This document shows positions 35,594 through 46,547 of a DNA stretch of 64,000 nt, one piece after another. Source of the stretch: Bidens hawaiensis (Eukaryota > Streptophyta > Magnoliopsida > Asterales > Asteraceae); assembly GCA_021521415.1 (NCBI GenBank), contig JAIQDT010000059.1, positions 496,001 through 560,000 of the forward strand, read 5' to 3'. The notes beneath the pieces were generated by a model. That model saw only the letters and a list, made by a program, of their open reading frames with translations. It was not told where the DNA came from and searched no databases. The translations under genes were made by a program, and so were the position numbers. The number at the start of each line of letters is the position of its first letter. Position 1 is the stretch's first letter.

Positions 35594-36057
35594 ATCATTT
35601 TATGTTGTTGTGTCTGTTATTTCATTTTTTACTGTTTTTAGGGGGAGAAAATAGAAAAATACAAAAATAGTGTGGTTTTGTTTGTATAGAAAAAATCCAA
35701 AAACATTGAAAAATGCTCTTCAAAATTGAGTTTTGAAGCAAAAAGGGAAAATGATAGTACATTGACTTAGCGGACCTAACACATGAATAAACTAGACTAA
35801 AAAGTGCCGTAAGATCAATTGTATGATGTGTATGATAGGGTTAACAGATCGTATAAGTGCTGAAAAGATATAAACCTAAATGCTTGCCAAATCTAGTGGT
35901 GTTACATCTTGATGCATAGTTAATATCCGTATTAAGTATTAAAAAGATTTTAAGATTTCTGTGTGTGCATGCGTTCATTTTTTAAGAAAATTCTGCTTTA
36001 TTTTATTTTTTAATTTTGCAAATAAATTCAACTTTATTTTTTTCTTTATTTTTATTC

Positions 36058-36112
36058 AAATCTTGGATTCTCTCCTGCGCGATAAGATTATCCGACCTGA
36101 GGGTTAAGATTT
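36058..36112 (+). ncRNA. structured RNA candidate, stem-loop 1 of element C
   Basis: Outer stem AAATCTT (36058-36064) with AAGATTT (36106-36112); inner stem GATAA (36081-36085) with TTATC (36088-36092); a short CTC/GAG-type pairing lies between. TTCTGCTTTATTTT follows. Element A carries the same structure with different outer bases. It is probably a cis-acting RNA element, not a separate gene. Confidence 0.6.
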
Positions 36113-36146
36113 GGATATTCTGCTTTATTTTCTTGGTGTTTCGTAT

Positions 36147-36207
36147 AAAATCTTGGACTTTCTCCGCGCGATAATACGGGATTATCCGAATTGAGAGTTA
36201 AGATTTT
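36147..36207 (+). ncRNA. structured RNA candidate, stem-loop 2 of element C
   Basis: Outer stem AAAATCTT (36147-36154) with AAGATTTT (36200-36207), middle TCTC with GAGA, inner GATAAT (36170-36175) with ATTATC (36181-36186). It lies about 89 bases after stem-loop 1 and is again followed by TTCTGCTTATTTT. A third, decayed copy lies near 36245-36295. Confidence 0.65.
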
Positions 36208-36945
36208 ATGCAACTTCTGCTTATTTTATCTTTTTATTTTTTTTAAAATGGAATCTTATCTGCGTGTAGTAATACCGATCTTAAGGGAAAAATTTAACTT
36301 TCTGCTTTATTTTCTTTTTGTTATTTTTGTATGAATCACAGCTAATTAATTCAAAGAAGAAAAATGTACATGTGAAATTCAATGTATAAGAGATATGAAA
36401 CTGTGTCTGACAGGTGGGTTCTACATGAGATTTGTGCTTAATTGAACTTTAAAATGTATCGTAAAGTTACGGACGGATCTGTCTAAAGTTTAAATTGGAC
36501 TATTATATCTGCAATCATCTTTGGGTTACGTGCATAATAATGTCAAAATTGAAGTGTAGTCTAGGACGTTATTAGTCAATATGATTCCCTGCTCAACTCA
36601 CAAAAATATGTACTGCTTTTCATTTACAGTGTTTAGTTCTTTGCTACTTGAAAATTTTCAAAATATACAAAAAGATTTTATATTCTTTTTATTTTTCTTT
36701 TTCAGTTTCGATTTGCCAAGCTAGAGAATTAATCATTGAGAAAAAGGAAAAAAAGTTAAACCCCGGAACAAAAGTTTAAGTTAAATCGTGTTTAACGTAT
36801 TTTCAATTGGTAACAATTGATGTTTTAATGTAAAAATCCGTTTAATTTAAGTATTACCGATCCACGGTGATAGGGTAGTTTAATGTATGCAATTAACACC
36901 TAATTGGTTTTTATGATTATTTAATTCCTTAAAATGAGAATTTTG

Positions 36946-37935
36946 TCTCATTCGCTAAGGAACTTGGTGATTCGTTAACATGTTTAACGAATGTAAAGCC
37001 ATTCGTTATTTTAACATAACGAATGAGTTTCTCATTCGTTATAAAGACATTGGCTTCCGTTGTGCATAACGAATGGAAGACATTCGTTTAAACACTTAAC
37101 GAATAACGAATAAGAATGGTTAATGTATTCGTTCAAGATTAACGAATGACTTAGTTATTCGTTAACAATTTAACGAATGAGAGAAGATTCTTTAAAATTT
37201 TTAACGAATGAGATTCAACAGTTAACGAATGAGGCCATTCGTTAGTTCAAATTTTGAACGAATGACCTTGATTCGCGTGAAATTATTGGATATAATCCCA
37301 AGATTAGACGAATGACGGTTCATTCGCCTAATTCCTAGTACATTGTCTTCTCTAACGAAACTCTGCCAAAATTTCATCAGAATTCATTACTTGCATAATA
37401 GCCTCATTAATTGATCTCTTTGGCTTCAACAGGTAATGGCGATCATAACTATACTATTCTCATGGAATTTCATCAGTTTTTGAGTGTTAATTGCTTTAGT
37501 AAAGCTATGAATATTCAACGATGAATTAACTGTTACTGAAATTCTTAAATGAATTAACATTAGATCAAAAATCATTTTTTTAAGTACATGCAACTGATTT
37601 CCGAACATGTGTGGTCTGATTAATTGCTAAAATGTTTGGAAATCAAGAAGATTAATCGATGAATATCGTCGGTTTTGACTTTGATTAGTCAAAATTGATT
37701 ATCATTTGACTCCTGGGTTAGTCAAATTGATAATTGAGTCTGATTCGTTATCTTTATAACGAATGTAACATGATTCGTTAATGGATTAACGAATAACTAT
37801 CTGATTCGTTAATGTAACGAATGGATAGTTGAAACTGAGTTATTCGTTAAACTTAATGATTAACGAATGTCTCTTTTAATGTATAACGAATGTCACATTC
37901 GTTTAAATTTTTTAGCGAATGTGATAGTCATTCGT
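36946..37935 (+). repeat. ATTCGTT/AACGAAT word arrays upstream of the env-like gene of C
   Basis: Two clusters (about 36946-37335 and 37740-37935) hold dozens of ATTCGTT and AACGAAT words in both orientations, often as inverted pairs able to form hairpins. The same word fills the LTRs and gag leader. Confidence 0.88.
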
Positions 37936-37973
37936 TAATATGTTGATTATTTTGGAATATTTTACTAATGTAT

Positions 37974-37991
37974 GTTTGTTCTTCAACAGAT
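37974..37991 (+). promoter_or_regulatory. splice acceptor just upstream of the env-like ATG of C
   Basis: GTTTGTTCTTCAACAG is followed by AT and the ATG at 37992. The pyrimidine-rich tract with CAG fits a plant 3' splice site two bases before the start, as in element B. Confidence 0.6.
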
Positions 37992-40945
37992 ATGGCACTG
38001 TCTTGGAATAAGAGCCACAACATATGTGCATTTGTAGAGCCGAACTTTGAAGATACTCCTATCCTTGGCGGTATAATTCGTTTTCTCATCCGCTCGAGAA
38101 TCTACAAGGCCATCTCTACCCGAACAGTTGTTTATCAGAAGATTATTAGGGAATTCTGGAATACTGCCAGCTTTAATGAAGCAGAAAATCAGATTGAAGC
38201 AGTTGTTCAGAATAAGCGGGTTGTGATAGATGTTGGAGTTATTCAAGACTCACTGGGTTTTCATGATACTATTGATGATAGGTGTGAGTTCGATCGAGTG
38301 TTGATAAGAGGATTATTCGGCCGAGTAAAGTATAATGGAGATTTAGGTAAATCAATGTACAACAAAGCGAACTTGTGTGAACAATACAAGTATCTGCTTC
38401 ATGTTCTTATACATTGCCTGGGTGGTCGGAAAGGAGGTTTCGACGAGTGTAGGGTGATGTTAAAATCTGCTTTCGTGGCCCTAGTGCTGAATAAACCATT
38501 CAATTTCTCTGAATTGGTTTACTATCATCTGAAGGAGAATATCACCAGCAGACACAAATTCTTAATGTATCCTCGTTTTCTGCAAATGATGATCAATGAC
38601 TTGGTGCCAGACTTGGAGAAAGATCAAGCTGATGTTATGAAGCTTGAACACATGAACGAAGAAACTATGAGACGATTGAGATCTTATAGAGGGCAGAGTC
38701 TGGCATATCGACCTAAGTTCGAACGTTTGACTGGTCATTTAGCAGATGTTGATTATGTCGCGCCATCTAATGATAGTTGGATTTATGACGATTCCGATTC
38801 GGAACGTGAAGATGGTGATGGTAATGATGATGGTAATGACGGTGGAGATGATGGTGGTGATGGTGGTCCAGGACCACAAGCTGAGTTAAGTTATGAACAG
38901 AAGCGTAAGCGTAAAGGTAAAGAACCGATGACAGAAGAAGGGGAGAAAGTCAAGAAACAAGGAGTTAGAAAGGGTTCGGGGATTGAGATACCAAGCCTGC
39001 CTTTTATACCTTCTACTGCTGTTTCTACACCTATTATATCTTCTACTGCTTCTCCAGTTCCAGGTGCACATATTCCACGATCTCATATTCCTAATATTAT
39101 ATCAGATATTCCTCGTTCTCCAACGCCTGTGCAAATGCCTACGTCTCCAATGCCTCCAACTCATACTACTATGAGGCCTGATATTCAGTTTGGAGATATA
39201 TTACATAATGTATTGGCACATATGCCTACACTGCAGCCAACTACACCTGTTACTCCTGTTACACCTATACCGTTGCCGAGGCCTGAGAATTCCTTTATGA
39301 CATTAAGTCGTTCTCAGGGTCCTATGCAACCAATACATCCTAATTTTTATCTTATGGCTCCTCACCCTCAGTGGTTTCATATGATGAATATGTTGCATTT
39401 ACAACACACACAAATGCAAGCAGATCGAGCTGCAAATGAGCTAGCGCAACGAAACTTACTGAGACATCTTCTTACAACTCAGCGTGATAATAAAGAACTT
39501 CGAGCCCTTGTTACTGCTCAGGGGGAGAGGTTAGACAAACAAGAGGAGATTATTCTTCAACTGACATGCAAAGAAGATGAATTAAAGAAGTTGAAAAATA
39601 ATGAAGATGACCAGGATGGTGCAGGGGGTGGGGTAGATCAGCAACCGGACGGAAATTCTACACCGTCGGCGGGTAATAAGACTGATGCTGGTGTTGGTGG
39701 TGGATCAGAAGCTAGTAATCTACAGATTGTTCCATATAAAGATTACACGAGAGCCAAGCCAATAGATGTTATTCCGGCTAACATGCTTCTGTTTGTAGGA
39801 ATGGATGAGATTGTTTACAGTATGGTGAATGCTGATGAGATTGAAGAAGGTGAATTTGTTGATCATTCGTTAACAAAAGAACAAATTGCCTTACTTCTGG
39901 ATCTAAATGATGATGAGATTGAGGAATTGGGTAAGAATGTGGATGTGGAGATGGAAGATAGTACTGATTTTGAAAAAGTGGAGGTGGAAGATGTTACTGC
40001 TGAAGAATATCCGAAGTTTTACACAGATAATAACAATGACTCGGGTATTCCGTTCTTTACAACTGAGCATTTCAATGCAGCAGAGCATCGATTACAGGAA
40101 GAAAAAGTTAAGTTAAAAGCTGCTGAATCGAGCTATGTGTCCACTATAGAGAAGAAAAGGAAACGTGCTTTTGATGGTATGTTTGAGCATAATGTTGCAA
40201 AGATGAATAAGATGATCGAGACTTTCAGATATTATGATCGAGAAGATGTGAAAGTTGAGAAAGCTCGAGAATCTGCATACCAGATGAAGAAGTATAAACA
40301 TGTTAAAGACGTTAAAGGTGATATGGTGGCATGGCTGTACGATTCAGATCTTAAGGTATATATCGTTAAGTGGGAGCATGGTATTTATTATTTCAAACGC
40401 CCACACGATATTTTATCTATGCCTCGATGGGATGTACGAACCTTAGCTAATCGTCCGTTTGTTAATCGTGGAGACGATAAATGGGCTAGCTGGTTCTACA
40501 GGCAGTTATTGCATGAAACCGCTTTGGTTTCAAATTCTTCCAGCCTCAGGTGCCGAAACACAAATATATTGACGAGATAGATGCACGCACAGGATGGAGG
40601 AAGTTAATTTTAATAGTGAAACCGCCGAAGACGATGAAGAGGGTTCCGATGAAGATATTCCCTCAGAGTCTTTTTACCGCATTTAATTATTGGTATTATG
40701 ATAATCGTACAGGTGAAGCGGTTATTGTTTATGGCCAGGGATCACGCACGAAGACATTACGTGTAATTGATCCGATGTGGGTGGTTAATCTATCTAACTC
40801 TGACAACGACGCGTTATTCACAAGTCAGATCAGATTCGCTAATGTAAAGGATTATGATCTTGCAATGCAGTTTCAGAGGGTTGTTCGTGTCTGTTACGCA
40901 TACAAGATTCATAGCTTCGTTGATTGGAAGACAAAGATGTTTTAA
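37992..40945 (+). pseudogene. env-like gene of element C
   Basis: I start at ATG 37992 (MALSWNKSHNIC) because it follows a splice acceptor and aligns with the element B start; an in-frame ATG at 37968 lies inside the acceptor tract. The frame is open for 862 codons to 40580, then one shift near 40550 moves into the C-terminal part that ends with TAA at 40943-40945. In order: a conserved N-terminal domain with FLMYPRFLQMMI (residues about 195-206), an acidic D/G-rich stretch (about 265-300), a basic KRKRKGK segment, a proline/threonine-rich region (about 330-450), coiled-coil-like helices (about 475-540), an acidic region, and a basic C-terminal domain. No signal peptide or transmembrane segment is clear. 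It resembles the extra 3' gene of Asteraceae Sirevirus-type elements; the function is unknown. Confidence 0.8.
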
Positions 40946-40984
40946 CGCTAAAGTATGATAAAGAGCTAGAGACGAAGGGAAGTT

Positions 40985-41481
40985 TGTTGATACACGTTTT
41001 GTACGTCTCAGTCTTTATTAGGGCATTAATGTATTTAGTATAAAGTATAGGGGTCTTAATGTAAATATGGCTAAATGAGCCATTCGCTCTAATGTAATGT
41101 TACATTCGTTACCCTGTAACGAATGTAACACATTCGTCTAAATTGTAAGCTCATTCGTTAACCCTGTTTAACGAATGAGATAACGAATGAGGGCTATTCG
41201 TTATAGGTTAAAGTATTAACGAATGAGGAGTTCATTCGTATGGTTTAATGTAACGAATGACACATTCGTTAACTGTTAAGTTAACGAATGTGGTCATCCC
41301 CTATATATAGTATGTAAATTACTCATTAATGTAAGTTTTTCAAGTTTTTCAGTTCAGTAATCATTCTCTTTCGTTACTCTGTCAAATTGCCATCTCCATA
41401 ACGTATTACAGCTTAGTCGTATAACAATCAACATGTGTATCGTTGTTATCAAGATCTAGATCTGTATTCAAGGTTCTTTCA
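40985..41481 (+). repeat. 3' LTR of element C
   Basis: 497 bp, TGTTGATACACG...TTCTTTCA, preceded by a purine-rich stretch (GACGAAGGGAAG) as polypurine tract. The word array at 41080-41290 is better preserved than in the 5' LTR. The GAGAT target copy follows. Confidence 0.92.
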
Positions 41482-41486
41482 GAGAT

Positions 41487-44400
41487 TGACACTGTAGTTT
41501 GCTTCTTGCATTGCCAACACACCAGCCTGTTCCCTAGAAACTGGCATCCTCCAGAGGTTGATTTTTCTACTCTTGTTGCAACCATCATAATCACTGTCTG
41601 TGTAGTCCATCAAGTCAAAGGAAGGGTTCTTTGGATACCAAATCCCCAAATCTGGTTTTCCCTTTAAATATCTGAAAATCCTCTTAACTGCTAGCATATG
41701 TGAAACCTTGGGGTTAGCTTGAAATCTTGCACAGACACACACAACAAACATAATATTTGGCCTAGATGCCGTGAGATACATCAATGATCCTATCTTGGCC
41801 CTATATTCATGCTGGTCCATTGGCTCCCCCTTCTCATCAGGTACCATTTTCTCATGTGTATCCATTGGTGTGGACACTGTCTTGAAGTCTTGGCACTTGA
41901 ATTTGTTAAGAATCTCTTGTACATATTTGGATTGATTTATGAATATGCCATCAGCTTTCTATTGCACTTGAATCCAATGAAGAAATTCATTTCTCCCATT
42001 GAGCTCATCTTATACTTGGATTTCATTATTTGCTCAAATTCTTTGCACATCTGTTCATTTGTAGAGCCAAAGATAATGTTATCCACATACACTAGCAGCA
42101 ACACTAGATCTTTATTCCTTCTTTTGTAGAAAAGAGTCTTGTCAATTGCCCCTCTGCAGAAACCATTTTCCAACAAATGATTTGACAGCTCATCATACCA
42201 AGCTCTTGGTGCTTGATGTAATCCATACAGTGCTTTGCTGAGCTTGTAAACCTTGTTGGGATGCATTGGATCTTCAAATCCAGGAGGTTGAGTGACATAG
42301 ACTTCTTCATCAATTTTTCCATTAAAAAATGTAGACTTTACATCCAATTGATAGACCTTTATATTCATGGATGCTGCATATGCTAGAAAGATTCTGATTG
42401 CTTCTAGTCTTGCAACTGGAGCAAAAACTTCTTCGAAGTCACTCCTTCCTCTTGTAAGCATCCTAGAGCTACCAGTCTTGCTTTGTTCTTAATAACAATT
42501 CCTCTTTCATCCTTTTTGTTTCTAAAGACCCATTTTGTGACAATAGCATACTTTCCTCTGGGCTTGTCAACCAAGTCCCATACATGTAAGTCTCTGAATT
42601 GGGCTAATTCCTCCTTCCTAGCTTCTACCGAGCTGTTGTCTTTCAAAGCTTGATTAATGTTCTTTGGTTCAACTTGGGATAAGAAGCAGGCATACAGGCA
42701 GATGTTTGCCTTTTCAGAAGAACTTCTTGTCACTCTCTCATGCAAGTCTCCTATCATGTTTTCTGCAGGATGGTTTCTTTCAACAGAGGTGGTCTGCACA
42801 ACTTGTTGTGCAAAAACTTCTGTCTCTAGATTTGTCATGTTTAACTCAGCAGATTCATCTTCAATTCTCACTTGGGATTCTTCAGTTGCTTGAACTTGAT
42901 TTATCTCTGATGAAGATGCTTCATTTGACCCAAATTGTAGAGAGTCAAACAAAGACTGAAATCTATCTTCAAATTGATTTATCCTTTCAGTCTGAACAGG
43001 TTGCTGACATTGAATTGGTTCACTCTCTACTTCACTTGGTCCTTCATTAGAGACTTCCACTGCAACATCTTGTCCATTTGTATCAATTTCAGCAGCTAGA
43101 TGGTTGTTCCTTTCAAATTTAAATCCATTAGAATCAGGAGCAACAAATGACCATAGCTTGTCCTGATCAACTTGTCTTTGTATTTCTTTATCTTCAAGGC
43201 TGGTTCTATACATGCTGTCATCCATATCTTCACTGTAGATTTTGAAGGACTGGATCATCTTTTCCAAGTCAAATAGCCACTTGGGTCCTTCAACATTATT
43301 GAAATGGTTTTCATTGAGAATTATATCAGATGACTCAATAACCACCATGTGCTCTTTCACATAGACTCTATAAGCTTTTGAATGAGATGAATAGCCCACA
43401 AAGAAACATTCCAGTGATTTGGACTGAAACTTGTTCAAATAGTCCTTTGTATTTAGGAGTGAGCATCTGCATCCAAAAGGCTTTAAGAACTTCACATAAG
43501 GCTTTCTTTTAATGATAACCTCATATGGAGTCTTATTTTGAGCCTTGTTTAATAGAACCCTGTTCTGCACATAACATGCAGTGTTGATTGCTTCTGCCCA
43601 GAAAGTGACTGGCAGGTTTGCATCAGCAATCATGGTCCTTGTAGTTTCAATTAATGTTCTGTTTCTTCTTTCTGCAACACCATTTTGTTCAGGAGTTTTG
43701 GGAGCACTGTATTGTTGAAAGATACCCTTAGAAGTGCAGAATTCATCCATAGTTCCATTCTTGAACTTTGTCCCATTGTCACTTCTAATGACCTTCACTT
43801 TCTTCTCAAGTTGATTTTCCATTTTTAGCACATACGTTCTGATCAACTCTGCAGTTTTATCTTTGCTGCCCATAAAGTATACCCAAGTAAACCTTGAATA
43901 GTCATCAGTAATCACCAGGAAGTATCTTTTCTTCCCAATACTTGGAACACTTACAGGGCCAAATAGATCCATGTGTAACAGTTCCAAGACCTCATCAATA
44001 GTGTTTATCATTTTGCTTTTATGTGAGAATTTGTGTTGTTTCCCTTTCAGGCAAGATGTGCATTTTTCCTTCTAATTTGAACTCTCTTGTGGGAAGGCCA
44101 ACAACATGTTCACCCTTTACAAGTTTGTTCATGTTCTTTAAGTTCACATGACACATCTTCCTATGCCATAGCTTAGTTTCATTTTCAGTTGTTTTTGACA
44201 CAAAGTATGAACCACCTCTTGAAGTTGCATTGTTCATTCTCAGTTCATTGAGGTTGCCATTTCTTGGAGCCATCATCATAATCATATCAGTTGGAATCAC
44301 AAATTCAGGCTTCAATATCAGGCGGTGTTCATCATTAATAGCCACCTTATATCCTTTGTCACAGACTTGAGAAATGCTAAGCAAGTTGTATTTCAGTCCT

Positions 44401-44618
44401 TCAACATGCAGTACATTCTCAAAGGATACTTTGCCATTTGTGAGTGTTCCTCTACCAACAATCTTACCTTTATTTTTATCACTCCCAAAGGCAACTAGCC
44501 CTTCATATTTCTTTTCATAATTGATTAACACATTCTTGTCACAGGTCATGTGCCTGGAACATCCATTGTCCATATACCATGAGTCATTTTTGTTCAAGGA
44601 CTGTTCCTGCACATACAC
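41487..44618 (-). pseudogene. copia pol (protease, integrase, RT, start of RNase H), element B
   Basis: Minus strand. Protease-type MDNGCSRHMT at about 44570, zinc region WHRKMCHVNLKNMN, then a one-base shift near 44060. Integrase follows in the frame 44011-42404 ([26 protein letters not shown]; the catalytic acids are present), with a long Ser/Glu-rich linker to the RT start. Another shift near 42430 leads into RT (42461-41937: [21 protein letters not shown]). The catalytic loop at 42078-42089 reads YVDN, with the second Asp lost. A further shift near 41940 leads to SRPNIMFVV and YTDSDYDG of RNase H, cut by element C at 41486. Multiple shifts show it is dead. Confidence 0.9.
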
Positions 44619-44675
44619 ATAAAACAGAATTAGTTTGAATCTGATTTACAAACTGCATCAGTTTGTAATTCAGTG

Positions 44676-46375
44676 TCAGTAGAAAGATTCATCAGGAGTT
44701 GGAAGTGGAGCAGGAGGTGGGTCTTCATACACAATTTCACAATCCTCCTCTGTGTCAGAATCTGACCCATTCTTCACTGCTTGTAATTTGATTACTTCTT
44801 CTGCCTGCTCAACCACATAGGTTTTCTTTTCAATCACCTTCTTCTTTGTCTTCCATTGGAACCCTTTTGGTTCAAACCCCTGTTTTAACAGAAACTTTTC
44901 ATCACCATTAAGAACTCCAGGTCTGATCTTTGCTTTTCCCTTATCAGTTGACCTTCTGTTCTTCTCAGCTTTGTGTGGCGCTTTCTCATTTACTTTGATT
45001 TTCAGAATGGTCTTGAGTTTTCTTTCAAGAATCTCCTTTTGTTCCACACAACCAGATGGTTTTCTATTTCCACTAAAGTAATTATGATACATCTCTTTGT
45101 AACTCTTCATATCAAATCCACTCACCACATCAGGAATTTCAAAGATGTCCTCAAGAATCCAGCAAGAGTCAGTGTGATGACCATATGCATCACACTTCTT
45201 GCACTAGACCTTGGCATAGCTTCCCATATCTTCAAGCAATTGTTTGTCTTTGATTTTGTCACTGGGTTTGGGAAAGTCAAAGCCTAAAGAGCTCTTTGGA
45301 CACAAGGTATTTGAGAAATCCATCTTGATTGGTTCACTGATGTCAATTGTCTGTGGATACTTTTCTTTGACAAACACTATTTTCTTCAGCTTGGAGGGAG
45401 TTGTTAATAAGCTTCCCTCTTCTTCTCTCGAATATCTTCTTATTGGCACATAATCAACATCCCCAATATCAAATAGCTCATGGTTAGAGAAAATTGGGTA
45501 AATTGGTGGGTGTGATTGATCATAAGTAGATTTCACAGTTACTTCTGTTCTTTTCTTGATCTCAGTTTGTGGTCTAGCACAGATGTCAAATACCACATGT
45601 TCTCTTTTCATTTTCTCATAATGCCTTTTCATTTTCGGAGTCATCTTTGGAAGAAGAGGAATCTTTTCATTCTTATTTTTGCTTGACCTTTTCTTCTCTT
45701 TGCCCTTGGATGACTTAGAGCTTCCACAACTGCAATTATTGTCTTCACTAGAGTACTCACTCCACTTCTTGTTTTTACTTACCAATTTGTCATTCTTTTC
45801 ATTTTCTTGCTCCTCACCTTTCTTCACTACAAATTCTCCATTCTTGTCCACTTACACATCAGCATACTACTTCACAAACTCATTCTTGTCGTCAAAAACA
45901 TTTTTGTATTGCTCAAGGTATTCACTTCTACTCTCCTTGTCTACCTTCAGTGGGTAGCTGTCACAAAAAGGTGATGGCACCTTTTTATACTTCTCTTCAT
46001 CAATCATTTTATCAACATAACCCACGATATTGCCAGTAGAAACAAGGTTCTTCAAGAAATTCATTTGAATTAGCAATTCAGGATTCTTCATTTTCTCTTC
46101 TGCATACATCTTCTTCAACCCTTCAATTTCAATTGTCATTCTTGATTGGGTCTGGTATGCCATCATAGAGTCATCTTCAAGTCCTTTGATTTGACTTTCA
46201 TATATTGCTTCACTTGTGTCATAAACATTCAAGAAGGTTTCCTTCCTTCCACACTCAGTTTTTCATTTTCCAATCTCCTGATTAAGTTGATAAATAGTAT
46301 TAAGAAGATCGGAAATTGAGACATCAGATTGTACCTGAGTATTTGAAGATTCAGCCTAGTCATGCACTTTTGCCC
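44676..46375 (-). pseudogene. gag-pol linker of element B with second zinc knuckle
   Basis: Continues gag beyond LTR E. Frames 46229-46531 (partly inside LTR E), 45867-46232, 45204-45851 and 44676-45128 cover a lysine/glutamate-rich helical region and a very basic segment (KGKEKKRSSKNKNEK). They also cover a second CCHC knuckle, CKKCDAYGHHTDSC, at 45162-45203, just after an in-frame TAG. An acidic, proline-containing tail (EDPPPAPLPTPDESFY) ends it. The layout parallels 30370-32160 of element C. Stops and shifts between pieces make it non-functional. Confidence 0.75.
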
Positions 46376-46547
46376 TAAAATGTAACACCCGTCAAACTTC
46401 CGGTTTAATGATTTAGCGCGTGTAAAGTATGTATAACTCTCGGGACTTAACCGACGTTTCTCGGAAGCCTTTACGTCATCCCGGTACGTTAAAGAACCTA
46501 ACTTTTCCTTCCATTTTGCTTTACACTTCAATCTGGAGGGACTAAAG

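Larger units (their letters stand above)
35594..37963 (+). other. pol-env noncoding zone of element C
   Basis: About 2.4 kb without a gene. A polypurine-tract-like TTAGGGGGAGAAAA occurs at 35638-35651, far from the LTR, a feature reported for Sireviruses. The block around AAAATGATAGTACATTGA (35748-35880) is shared with element A at 63035-63175. Stem-loops (36058-36207) and word arrays (36946-37935) have their own entries. An AG|GT junction after a pyrimidine-rich tract lies at 37431-37434. Confidence 0.7.
27756..41481 (+). mobile_element. Ty1/copia Sirevirus-like element C, complete structure
   Basis: Two 497-bp LTRs (27756-28252 and 40985-41481) are flanked by the target duplication GAGAT (27751-27755, 41482-41486). 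The 13.7-kb element reads 5' to 3': LTR, primer site, word-array leader, gag, protease-integrase-RT-RNase H, noncoding zone with stem-loops and word arrays, env-like gene, LTR. By eye the LTRs differ at about a dozen positions (about 2-2.5%), so it is fairly young. Multiple stops and at least two frameshifts make it non-autonomous. Confidence 0.93.

Noticed and set aside
16196..40945. Calling the env-like genes true envelope glycoproteins or an integrated plant virus
   Set aside because: No clear signal peptide, transmembrane segment or glycoprotein features. Domain order, LTRs and primer sites define Ty1/copia retrotransposons.
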